In this document: positions 43,046-50,527 of the stretch, in pieces
How the letters are laid out: every line of letters begins with the position of its first letter
Position numbering within the stretch: the first letter of the stretch is position 1
From: an uncultured Chthonomonas sp.
Lineage (GTDB): Bacteria; Armatimonadota; Chthonomonadetes; Chthonomonadales; CAJBBX01
NCBI GenBank assembly: GCA_903885605.1
Contig: CAISJD010000082.1
Coordinates: 1 to 64,000, forward strand
DNA: 64,000 nt
Reading direction: 5' to 3'
Position numbers and translations under genes: made by a program
The notes under the pieces: generated by a model
Database searches by the model: none
What the model saw: only the letters and a program-made list of their open reading frames with translations
Told to the model about the DNA's origin: nothing

Positions 43046-44872
43046 CTACAGCGTGATGTGACGCAGGTCGTCGCCGTGGCGCAGAAGCCACCGCTCCAGG
43101 GTCAGGGGCATCCAGAGGTCGTAGCCCTTGCGCGAGCCGGCCAGGAAGGCTTCTGCCGCCGTGGTGAGCCTGCCTGCATCCACCGCGCCCAGGTCGGCCA
43201 GCAGGGGCGCACGGAAGGCCTCCAGCATGGCGTCGCCGTGGACGCGCAGGCCATGCTCAATATAGGGCAGGAAGACCGCCTTGGCGGTGCGGGTTCGCAG
43301 GCTGTCGGGCAGCAGGCCTGCCATGGCCCTGCGGAGGATGACGCGATCCTCGCAGGCGGCGTGGACATCCGTGACGGGTAGCGAGTGGAGGAAGGCGACC
43401 AGCCGCGCGTCCATGAGCGGGCACCGGAGGTCGACGCCCATCTGCGAGAACTGCCGGTTACGCCAGGTGACCGCGCGGCCCACGGAGCCCGCGAGGCCGG
43501 CCACGTGCTCGGGGCGGCGGCCGACCACGCGGGGCCGCTGATCCTGCTGGAGGCGGTCGATGAGGCCCGAACGCTCCGCGAAGCCCCTCTCCAGCCACGA
43601 GGGTAGCGAGATGCGCGCCCGCCCGACGGCGAGGCGCAGGTCGTGCATCAGCGGGTCCATCAGGCCCGGACCCAGCAGGCCGACGGCGCTTCGGAGGTCC
43701 GGCACCTGCCACGCCAGGGCGCCGAGGCGGCCCTCCACCAGGGCGCGCGCCGCGGCATCGCGGGCGGCCACCCAGTGGTGCGCGGCGCAGTCGCCGGTCA
43801 GCACCACGTCGGCGCCCGCTTCGCGGACGAGCCCGCACTGCGCCTGCGCGATCCCCTCCCAGCCGAGGCACGGGCCTTCCAGCGGCTGCTCCAGCTCCGG
43901 CGAACCCGGCAAGGGCTGGTCGCAGGCTTCGACGGTGGCGAGCCTGATCCCCATGTCGGACAGCGGCAGGGTCCATGCCCGCTCATCGCAGGCCGGCAAG
44001 TCACGAAAGACGTTCTGTATAGCGACCGGCGCGGCCGCCTGGCCCTTGCGTGCCAGTCCGTGGGCCAGTACGGCGATGGACGAGGAATCGAGGCCCCCGC
44101 TGACGAGGATGGCCGCCCTGCCCTGCGACGGGATACGCTCCGCCACGGCCTCCTCCAGCAGGCGGCGCAGGGCGTCCGCTAGCCCCGCCGGACCCGACGG
44201 CGGCGCACCGAGGGCCGATGGGGGCATCTCGATGCGGTCGGCGTCCGCCTCGTCGGGCAGGAGCACCACTCCGCCGGGCGGCACGGGACAGATATCGCGA
44301 AAGAGCGTGGTCCTACCGCCGCAGCGGCCGACCAGGAAGTCGCCGACCTCCTCCAGGTCCAGCGCCGGCCGCACCGCCGGGTGGCGAAGCATGGCGGCCG
44401 CCTCAGACGCGAAAAGGGCCACGTGCGTGCCCCTTCCGTGGTAGAGCGGGCGCATGCCCATGGGGTCGCGGGCGAGGAGCGTCACGCCCCGTGCCGGGTC
44501 GTGGACGGCGAGGGCGAAGTCGCCCAGGAGGCGCCGCACGAAGTCGTCGCCCCAGTGCAGGTACGCCGCCAGCAGGAGCTGCTCATCGGTAGAAGCCGAG
44601 GTGAGGTGCGGAGCGACGCCGCGCAGCCTGGCCAGTAGCTCGAAGCGGTTGTCCAGGACGGCGTCGGCCACGAGTGCGCAGCCGTTCGCCGCTTCGGCAA
44701 CGTCCCGCCCGCCGTCCGGTTGCGTCGAAGCCCGGCAGAGGATCGCCGAGCCGCAGGGCAGCGTGGCGGCGGGCGCGCCGTCGGGCAATGCCATGCCGCG
44801 CACCATGTCAAGCGCCACAGCCGCGTCGGGCGAACGCAGGCCGAACTCCACGAAGCCGCAGATGCGGGCCAT
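43046..44872 (-). CDS. Asparagine-synthetase-like lasso peptide cyclase
   Basis: A 608-residue protein of the asparagine synthase B superfamily. The N-terminal Ntn-like domain (about 1-200) begins MARICGF, so the catalytic Cys expected at position 2 of a glutaminase is displaced to position 5. The C-terminal ATP-pyrophosphatase domain holds ILVSGGLDSSSIAV, the AMP-forming P-loop, and a GDCAAHHW region. In lasso systems this enzyme adenylates an Asp/Glu side chain and closes the macrolactam. It is third in an operon with B2 (3 bp apart) and B1, which fixes the lasso-like reading over ordinary asparagine synthesis. Confidence 0.82.
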   Translation of the reverse strand: MARICGFVEFGLRSPDAAVALDMVRGMALPDGAPAATLPCGSAILCRASTQPDGGRDVAEAANGCALVADAVLDNRFELLARLRGVAPHLTSASTDEQLLLAAYLHWGDDFVRRLLGDFALAVHDPARGVTLLARDPMGMRPLYHGRGTHVALFASEAAAMLRHPAVRPALDLEEVGDFLVGRCGGRTTLFRDICPVPPGGVVLLPDEADADRIEMPPSALGAPPSGPAGLADALRRLLEEAVAERIPSQGRAAILVSGGLDSSSIAVLAHGLARKGQAAAPVAIQNVFRDLPACDERAWTLPLSDMGIRLATVEACDQPLPGSPELEQPLEGPCLGWEGIAQAQCGLVREAGADVVLTGDCAAHHWVAARDAAARALVEGRLGALAWQVPDLRSAVGLLGPGLMDPLMHDLRLAVGRARISLPSWLERGFAERSGLIDRLQQDQRPRVVGRRPEHVAGLAGSVGRAVTWRNRQFSQMGVDLRCPLMDARLVAFLHSLPVTDVHAACEDRVILRRAMAGLLPDSLRTRTAKAVFLPYIEHGLRVHGDAMLEAFRAPLLADLGAVDAGRLTTAAEAFLAGSRKGYDLWMPLTLERWLLRHGDDLRHITL

Positions 44873-44875
44873 GGG

Positions 44876-45346
44876 TCAGGCCCCTCCGGGTGCGGCGGGA
44901 CGCAGGGGCTGGAAGCCAGCCAGGCCCTCCGGCCGATCGCCCACCGGCGAGCCGTCGATCTCGACCCAGGCGTGGAAGCGTGGCGGCCCGGCGGACCGGC
45001 TCACCCCGATGCGGAGGCAGGCCGGCACGCCCTCCTCCTCCAGAAGGCGCAGGAGGGTCAGGGCCCGTGGCAGGCAGAGCGGGCGCGGCGACTGGAGGCG
45101 GGCCATCCAGAAGACCAGCCGGAAGAGCTCGGCCGCACGTCGGAGCTGCGCCTCGCCGGCGCGGCCTGAAGCGCCCTTGGGGGCGTCCCAGACGGCCTCG
45201 GCGCTCAGGGGCATGTCGCCGCCCAGGTCGCGCTGATAGCGGCACAGGAGGCGCCAGGCGCGCGGCAGCAGGCGGCGGTCGCGGGCCAGGGCGCAGAGGA
45301 GGCCCGATGCCCTCGCGACCGGCGCGGCCGGGTGGTGCATGGGCAC
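44876..45346 (-). CDS. Lasso peptide biosynthesis B2-like transglutaminase-fold leader peptidase
   Basis: A 156-residue protein matching the C-terminal half of McjB-type enzymes. C91 in LCLPRALTLLRLL, H125 in FHAWVEIDG and D131 nearby form the expected Cys-His-Asp set. The spacing CLPRAL ... GVPACLRIGV ... HAWVE is the family pattern. It would remove the leader peptide from a precursor held by B1. It lies between B1 and the cyclase with gaps of 2 and 3 bp, so the three are cotranslated. No precursor gene was recognised. Confidence 0.82.
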   Translation of the reverse strand: MPMHHPAAPVARASGLLCALARDRRLLPRAWRLLCRYQRDLGGDMPLSAEAVWDAPKGASGRAGEAQLRRAAELFRLVFWMARLQSPRPLCLPRALTLLRLLEEEGVPACLRIGVSRSAGPPRFHAWVEIDGSPVGDRPEGLAGFQPLRPAAPGGA

Positions 45347-45348
45347 GC

Positions 45349-45711
45349 TCAGGCGGTCGGCGGGGGCGAGGGCTGCAGAGCCGCCAGGCCCTTGCCCACG
45401 AGGTCGGACATCAGCTCCAGCAGCCCGGCCTGGAGGCGCTCCCGCTCAACGGAGTAGACGCCGGCGAGCCGGTCCAGCGCCTCCGCCAGCGTGTCGGCCT
45501 CCATGGCGGCCTGCCACATCTGCGTCCCGGACTTGTTCAGCCCGTAGTAGTGGTTGGAGTTGGCGTCCAGGATCACGGCTTCGTCCTGGGCCACGGTGAC
45601 CAGAATGCCCTCCGCAGGCCGGACGCATGAGGCTAACGACACGCAGGGCTCCGGCACTCGGTCCTCCTTGCGCACCTGACGATGCGCGGCAACTGGCAGA
45701 TGGTTCACCAT
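45349..45711 (-). CDS. PqqD-like RiPP recognition element (lasso B1)
   Basis: A 120-residue PqqD-family protein. The winged-helix RRE core is clear: EGILVTVAQDEAVILDANSNHYY then GLNKSGTQMWQAAME and a C-terminal helical pair (VERERLQAGLLELMSDLVGKGL). These proteins bind RiPP leader peptides and present them to B2 and C. ATG 45711 is chosen over the in-frame ATG 45843, as the extra residues are arginine-rich shadow and overlap the divergent gene. It is first in the minus-strand operon. Confidence 0.82.
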   Translation of the reverse strand: MVNHLPVAAHRQVRKEDRVPEPCVSLASCVRPAEGILVTVAQDEAVILDANSNHYYGLNKSGTQMWQAAMEADTLAEALDRLAGVYSVERERLQAGLLELMSDLVGKGLAALQPSPPPTA

Positions 45712-45836
45712 ACCCCGCGCGCGAGCCGTCCCGCAAGATCGGCGCGCAGGAGCCCGGCTGAGCCCATGCGCGGGTGGTAATCTGTTGCGGCTTTCGGCCC
45801 GGTCGCGGGCCTTCCGTCTTCCGAGGTGAGAATGAC

Positions 45837-47294
45837 ATGGCAACCCGAGTGTGCGTGATCGGTCTGGACTGCGCCCCGCCCGAACTGGTGCTGGACCGCT
45901 GGGTCGGCGACCTGCCGAACCTGCGGCGGCTCATGGCGTCGGGCCTCTACGGTCCCCTGGCCAGCACCATCCCGCCCATCACCGTGCCGGCTTGGATGAG
46001 CATGTTCACGGGCAAAGACCCCGGCACGCTGGGCATCTACGGCTTCCGGAACCGGGCCGACCACTCCTACGACAAGCTCGGCTTCGCCTCCAGCCGCATG
46101 GTCCGCGAGGAGGCCGTGTGGGATGTCATCGCGCGGCACGGCAAGCGCTCCATCCTCGTGGGAGTGCCGCTCACCTACCCGCCCAAGCCGATCAACGGCC
46201 TGCTGGTGGGCGACTTCCTGAGTCCCAGCACCGACGCCGACTACACCTTCCCCGCGAGCCTGAAGGACGAGATCCGCGAGGCCGTGGGCGACTATATCAT
46301 CGACGTCCGCGACTTCCGCACCCACGACAAGGAGCGCCTGCTCGGCGAAATCCGCGCCATGGCCGACCGTCGGTTCGAGCTGGTGAAGCACCTCGCCACG
46401 AAGCACGAGTGGGACCTGCTCGTCGCGGTGGAGATGGGCCCGGACCGCATCCAGCACGGCTTCTGGCGATACATGGACCCCGAGCACCCGGCCTACGACC
46501 CCGCCTCACCCTTCGTCAACGCCATCCACGACCACTACGTGCAGCTTGACGCGCACATCGGCGACCTGCTGGCCCTGCTGCCGCCGGACACGGCGGTGCT
46601 GGTGGTGAGCGACCATGGCGCCAAGCGGATGGACGGCGGCATCTGCCTGAACGAGTGGCTGATCCAACAGGGCTGGCTCACGCTGAAGGAGGCGCCCTCA
46701 GGCGTGACGCGCTTCGGCCCCGACCTCGTGGACTGGAGCCGCACCCGGGCCTGGGGCGACGGCGGTTACTATGGGCGCATCTTCCTCAACGTGGAGGGTC
46801 GCGAGCCGCAGGGCGTCATCCCGCAGGGCGACTATGAGGACGCGCGGACGTGGCTGGTCGAGCAGCTACAGGCGCTGGGAGACGAGGGCGGCGCGCCTAT
46901 CGGCACGCGCGTCTACCGGCCCGAAGAGGTCTACCAGGCCGTGAACGGCGTGGCGCCGGACCTGATCGCCTACTTCGGCGACCTGTGCTGGCGGTCGGTG
47001 GGAAGCGTGGGCCACGGCTCCGTCTGGACCCGCGAGAACGACACCGGCCCGGACGACGCCAACCACGCGCAGCAGGGCATAGCGATCCTCACCGGCCTGG
47101 GAGGCCCCGCCGGGGTCCTGACCGAGGAGATGTCGATCTACGACATCGCGCCGACGATCCTGGGCGCCTTCGGTATCGACACCCCGGCAGGCATGGGCCG
47201 CCGATCGGTATCCGCGACGGAGAACCCATCGGTGTACACCGAGGACGAAGAGGCCGAGATCGCCCGCCGCCTGTCGGACCTGGGTTACCTGTAG
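45837..47294 (+). CDS. Alkaline-phosphatase-superfamily phosphodiesterase / nucleotide pyrophosphatase
   Basis: A 485-residue cytosolic enzyme of the type I phosphodiesterase family. The start VCVIGLDCAPPEL carries the first metal Asp, PPITVPAWMSMFTGKDPG the nucleophilic Thr, MGPDRIQHGFW a His/Asp pair, and VVSDHGAKRMDGG the second metal set. Many archaeal and bacterial relatives are annotated as phosphomutase-like or NPP-like, with substrates unknown. GAGGTGAG lies before ATG 45837. It is divergent from the lasso-like operon with a 125-bp shared gap, so common control is possible. Confidence 0.85.
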   Translation: MATRVCVIGLDCAPPELVLDRWVGDLPNLRRLMASGLYGPLASTIPPITVPAWMSMFTGKDPGTLGIYGFRNRADHSYDKLGFASSRMVREEAVWDVIARHGKRSILVGVPLTYPPKPINGLLVGDFLSPSTDADYTFPASLKDEIREAVGDYIIDVRDFRTHDKERLLGEIRAMADRRFELVKHLATKHEWDLLVAVEMGPDRIQHGFWRYMDPEHPAYDPASPFVNAIHDHYVQLDAHIGDLLALLPPDTAVLVVSDHGAKRMDGGICLNEWLIQQGWLTLKEAPSGVTRFGPDLVDWSRTRAWGDGGYYGRIFLNVEGREPQGVIPQGDYEDARTWLVEQLQALGDEGGAPIGTRVYRPEEVYQAVNGVAPDLIAYFGDLCWRSVGSVGHGSVWTRENDTGPDDANHAQQGIAILTGLGGPAGVLTEEMSIYDIAPTILGAFGIDTPAGMGRRSVSATENPSVYTEDEEAEIARRLSDLGYL

Positions 47295-47324
47295 CGGTGT
47301 GAGGGGGCGTCCGTGCGCCGTCCC

Positions 47325-47510
47325 TCACCGCGCGTACTTCTTGCGCCACTCCGCTTCGGCGCGCTGCAGCATGTTGCGCGCCTGGTCCGTTGCCGCCAGG
47401 TCGCGGGCCGTGTCCAGGTCCTTGTTCCGGATCGTCGGGTCTGCGCCGGCGTCGAGGAGAAGCTGGATGCACACGGGGTCCGGCGGCAAGCCGGCGTCGG
47501 CGGGCCATGA
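47325..47510 (-). pseudogene. Ankyrin-repeat gene, 3' remnant
   Basis: About 60 codons before a stop at 47325 read as the last ankyrin repeat and tail of a protein: PVCIQLLLDAGADPTIRNKD then LDTARDLAATDQARNMLQ and EAEWRKKYAR. LLLDAGADPTIRN is a near-perfect ankyrin beta-hairpin segment. The coding pattern stops close to the first palindromic repeat at 47526, and what lies upstream is repeats. The 5' part of the gene is therefore missing from this place. Confidence 0.65.
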
Positions 47511-47525
47511 CAGGCTCAGGATGGC

Positions 47526-47570
47526 CACTTTCCTGTGGCAGGGAAGTGGCCATCTTGACGGAGCAGGGCT
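47526..47570. repeat. Short palindromic repeat, copy 1
   Basis: CACTTTCCTGTGGCAGGGAA followed by GTGGCCATCTTGACGG and GAGCAGGGCT. The arms GGCCACTT and AAGTGGCC form a hairpin around a TGTGGCA loop. Near-identical to copy 2, 54 bp away. Confidence 0.6.
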
Positions 47571-47579
47571 CAAGGTGGA

Positions 47580-47624
47580 CACTTTCCTGTGGCAGAGAAG
47601 TGGCCATCTTGACGGAGTAGGGCT
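47580..47624. repeat. Short palindromic repeat, copy 2
   Basis: Differs from copy 1 at two positions over 45 bp (GGGAAG to GAGAAG, and GAGCAG to GAGTAG). Arms CACTT and AAGTG flank the same TGTGGCA loop. Confidence 0.6.
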
Positions 47625-47657
47625 GACCCCAGACTGAGACACCGCGCACAGCCCCAG

Positions 47658-47711
47658 CCGTCGGTTGAGTAGGTCCGCGCCGCCTTTGCGCGGGCCGTAT
47701 CGAAACCACCG
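47658..47711 (-). repeat. REP-like element, inverted copy A
   Basis: On the minus strand: GGTGGTTTCGATACGG, a GC palindromic centre (GCCCGCGC ... GGCGCGGACC), then TACTCAACCGACGG. The boundary motifs TTCGATACG and ACTC-ACCGACGG are shared with copy B in opposite orientation. They resemble REP-like palindromes common in high-GC genomes. Confidence 0.6.
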
Positions 47712-47749
47712 GCGCGCCCTCGCCACGGCAGGCGCGGTGCGGCGGCCCG

Positions 47750-47803
47750 CCGTGGTCTCGATACGCCTGCCCGCCTGTCGGCGGACAGGCACTCGACCGA
47801 CGG
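47750..47803 (+). repeat. REP-like element, copy B
   Basis: GTGGTCTCGATACG, a centre with GCCTGTC-GGCG-GACAGGC hairpin, then ACTCGACCGACGG. Same borders as copy A but opposite strand, 38 bp apart, giving a REPIN-like inverted pair. Confidence 0.6.
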
Positions 47804-47815
47804 CTTCGTGCGGAG

Positions 47816-47914
47816 GTCCGTGCTCGTCCGTGGATGTCCGTGTGGGTCCGTGTGGGCCTTACGGCGGCACGGACGGACACCGACCTCCACGGACCTCCAC
47901 GGACGCCGCCCCGA
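47816..47914. repeat. 10-bp tandem GTCCGTG repeat facing inverted CACGGAC copies
   Basis: Four contiguous 10-bp units start with GTCCGTG at 47816, 47826, 47836 and 47846, the last two identical. From 47869 onward CACGGAC recurs several times in inverted orientation, so the block can fold on itself. No protein-like pattern is seen. Confidence 0.55.
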
Positions 47915-47987
47915 CCGGCGACCCTGGTGGCTCGGGCCTCCGAGCCCCTGCTGACCGCCCGAAGCCGCCTCCAAACGCCAAGGGACT

Positions 47988-48020
47988 CACTTCCCTATGG
48001 CAGGAAAGTGAGCCCCTTGA
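47988..48020. repeat. Short palindromic repeat, diverged copy 3
   Basis: CACTTCCCTATGGCAGGAAA then GTGAGCCCCTTGA. Loop TATGGCA and the trailing CTTGA match copies 1 and 2. The stem has changed on both sides (CTCACTT with AAGTGAG), so pairing is kept. Confidence 0.5.
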
Positions 48021-48055
48021 ACGTCATGCTTCGACCGGGTTGGAGCGGGTTCGGC

Positions 48056-50527
48056 CTACAGGCCGGCGGCGCTCCGCTTCAGCAGGTCTTCGGTGCTGCA
48101 GTCGCGGGTCGGGGTGTAGCCCTTGAGCGGCCGGATGTGCGTGTGGACGGCGTCCAGGATGTCGTCCACGTAGGGGAAGAACGAGGTCTCGATCTCGTCC
48201 GGCGGGGTGATCCAGTTGCGGGCGCCCACAACCACCGGCGGCGCGTCCAGGTCGTCAAACGCGGCCATGGCCACCTTGGCGGCGATGGTCTGCAGGGCGC
48301 TTCCCCGCTCGCAGGCGTCGGAGACCAGCATGATGGAGCCGGTCTTCTTCACCGACTCCAGCACGAGGCTGTAGTCGAACGGAACGATCGACCGCGCGTC
48401 GATGATCTCGCAGGAGATGCCGTACTCCTTCTCAAGCACCTTGGCGGCGTCGACGGCGCGGTAGAGGGTGGCGCCGATGGTGACGATCGTCAGGTCGGTG
48501 CCGGCGCGCTTGATGTCGGGCTCGCCGATGGGGATGGTGTAGGCGCCGGCCGGAACGCCGCCGGCGTGGAAGATCTCGGCCTGGTCATAGAGCCGCTGGG
48601 ACTCGCAGAAGATGACCGGGTCGGTGCCCAGCAGCGCCGAGTACATGAGCCCCTTGGCGTCGTACGGCGTGGCCGGGAAGACGACCTTGAGGCCGGGGAT
48701 GTGGGCGCAGATGCTGGACCAGTCCTGGCTGTGCTGGGCGCCGTACTTGGCCCCGACGGAGACGCGGAGCACCACGGGCATCTTCAGCTCGCCGCCGGAC
48801 ATGCTCTGCCACTTGGCCAGCTGGTTGAAGACCTCGTCGCCGGCGCGGCCGAGGAAGTCGCAGTACATCAGCTCAACGAGAGCCCGGCCGCCCTCCAGCG
48901 CATAGCCGCAGGCCGAGCCGACGATGGCCGCCTCGGAGATGGGCGAGTTGAAGAGGCGATGGTACGGGAGCGCCTCGGTGAGGCCCCGGTAGACGGCGAA
49001 GGCGCCGCCCCAGTCGCGCACTTCCTCGCCATAGGCCACGAGGGTGGGGTCGGTGTAGAAGCGGTCGATGATCGCCTCGAAGAGGGCGTCGCGGATGCCG
49101 ACGACGCGGGCCTTGGAGAGCGCCACTCCGTTCTCGTCGAAGCCGGAGCGGCTCCGCTGGGCCAGCTGCTTCACGCGAGGGTTGTCGGCGATAGGCATCA
49201 GCACGTCCGGCTCGCGGCCGGGCTCCATGCTCTCAACCACCTGGTTGGAGAACATGGTCCGCTCAAGGAGGTTGTTCACGGCGAAGAGGTTGGCGCGGGG
49301 CGAGACCTCCAGGTCGATGGCCCTCTTGTAGGCCTTCAGCACGCGGGCGGAGAGGTCGGCGCGGACGGCTTCCATATCGGCGTCGGCCGACACGCCGGAG
49401 GCCTTGAGGTCGGCGGCGTAGGCGTCGATGGAGTCGACATGCTGCCAGGCCTCGACCTCGGCCTTCTCGCGGTAGGAGGAGGCGTCGGAGGGCGAGTGAC
49501 CGCTATACCGGTAGGTGAGCACGTCCAGCAGGACGGGGCCTTGACCGGAGGCGATGAGCTCCTTCTTGCGCTTGACGGCATCGGCGAGGGCCAGCGGGTT
49601 GTAGCCGTCGACGCGCTCGGCGTGCATCTGGTCCGGGGTGATGCCCGCGCCCAGGCGAGCCAGCACCTGGAAGCCCATGGTCTCGCCCACGGGCTGGCCG
49701 CCCATGCCGTAGAAGTTGTTGACCACGTTCAGGATGAAGGGCAGGCCGCCCTTGTGCTCCTGGTCCCAGAGTGTTTTGAACTGGTCCATGTTCGCCAGGC
49801 AGAGGGCCTCCCAGACCGGCCCGCAGCCCAGGGAGCCGTCGCCGATGTTGCAGACCACGACGCCCGGCTTCCGGTTCACCTTCTTGTAGAGCGCGGCGCC
49901 GACGCTGATGTCGGCCGAGCCGCCGACGATGGCGTTGTTCGGGTAGATGCCGAAGGGGACGAAGAAGGCGTGCATGGAGCCGCCCATGCCCCGGTTGAAG
50001 CCCGGTTCGCGGCCGAAGATCTCAGCCAGCGCGCCGTAGAGCAGGAAGTCGATGGCCAGCGACCGGGCCGAGGTGTGGGAGCCGTCATCGACCACGCGGA
50101 GGGTATCGCCCTTCAGGTTGGTCTTCATGATGGCCGTGAGCGTCGCTTCGTCCAGCTTGCGGATGGCGGAGAGGCCCTTGGCCAGGATCTCGCCGTGGCT
50201 CCGGTGGCTGCCGAAGATGTGGTCATCGACGCCCAGGTTGAGGGCCTGGCCCACGGCCGAGGCCTCCTGCCCGATGCTCAGGTGCGCGGGCCCCTTGTGG
50301 TCGTACGGGATATCCTCGTACTTGCCCTTGGTCTTGATGTCGTTGAGCATCGTCTCGAACATGCGGATCGCGACCATGTCATGGTACACGGCCCGGACCT
50401 CGTCGGCGCCATAGGCCGCGACCTCGTCCGTGAGCTTGCGATCATACACGTTGAGCGGGATGGGCTCGAACTCGAGCCGGCCCGCCTTCCGCACATCAGA
50501 TGGGTTGATAGGCATCGACTTAGGCAT
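48056..50527 (-). CDS. Fused E1 alpha/beta thiamine-dependent 2-oxoacid dehydrogenase
   Basis: An 823-residue single-chain E1. The alpha part (about 40-400) has the HRSHGEILAKG region, GMGGSMH, and the TPP motif GDGSLGCGPVWEAL ending in NVVNN, plus the phosphorylation-loop-like YRYSGHSPSDASSYR. The beta part (about 470-815) has GEEVRDWGGAF, SPISEAAIVGSACGYALEG and DARSIVPFD. It decarboxylates a 2-oxoacid and would pass the acyl group to a lipoyl E2. No E2 or E3 gene is adjacent. Upstream in the same direction are an amidotransferase-like and a GT2 gene. Pyruvate, acetoin or branched-chain substrates cannot be told apart. Confidence 0.88.
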   Translation of the reverse strand: MPKSMPINPSDVRKAGRLEFEPIPLNVYDRKLTDEVAAYGADEVRAVYHDMVAIRMFETMLNDIKTKGKYEDIPYDHKGPAHLSIGQEASAVGQALNLGVDDHIFGSHRSHGEILAKGLSAIRKLDEATLTAIMKTNLKGDTLRVVDDGSHTSARSLAIDFLLYGALAEIFGREPGFNRGMGGSMHAFFVPFGIYPNNAIVGGSADISVGAALYKKVNRKPGVVVCNIGDGSLGCGPVWEALCLANMDQFKTLWDQEHKGGLPFILNVVNNFYGMGGQPVGETMGFQVLARLGAGITPDQMHAERVDGYNPLALADAVKRKKELIASGQGPVLLDVLTYRYSGHSPSDASSYREKAEVEAWQHVDSIDAYAADLKASGVSADADMEAVRADLSARVLKAYKRAIDLEVSPRANLFAVNNLLERTMFSNQVVESMEPGREPDVLMPIADNPRVKQLAQRSRSGFDENGVALSKARVVGIRDALFEAIIDRFYTDPTLVAYGEEVRDWGGAFAVYRGLTEALPYHRLFNSPISEAAIVGSACGYALEGGRALVELMYCDFLGRAGDEVFNQLAKWQSMSGGELKMPVVLRVSVGAKYGAQHSQDWSSICAHIPGLKVVFPATPYDAKGLMYSALLGTDPVIFCESQRLYDQAEIFHAGGVPAGAYTIPIGEPDIKRAGTDLTIVTIGATLYRAVDAAKVLEKEYGISCEIIDARSIVPFDYSLVLESVKKTGSIMLVSDACERGSALQTIAAKVAMAAFDDLDAPPVVVGARNWITPPDEIETSFFPYVDDILDAVHTHIRPLKGYTPTRDCSTEDLLKRSAAGL

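Larger units (their letters stand above)
47295..48055. other. Repeat-rich intergenic region
   Basis: A 761-bp stretch between the phosphodiesterase and the E1 gene with no intact gene. It holds an ankyrin-gene remnant, three short palindromes, an inverted pair of REP-like elements and a 10-bp tandem repeat, each listed separately. Several open frames up to about 260 codons cross it, but they are arginine-rich and change frame with the repeats, so I take them as non-coding. Confidence 0.6.

Noticed and set aside
45681-45783. 32-codon plus-strand and 20-codon minus-strand frames as lasso precursors
   Set aside because: No leader motif with Thr at -2 and no acceptor Asp/Glu at ring position 7-9; the plus-strand frame overlaps the B1 start.
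47570-47974. 134-155-codon minus frames across the repeat region
   Set aside because: They consist of translated repeats and change frame with them; only the ankyrin tail near 47325 is protein-like.
47500-48060. CRISPR array
   Set aside because: Repeats are few, irregularly spaced and palindromic, without spacers of even length or cas genes.
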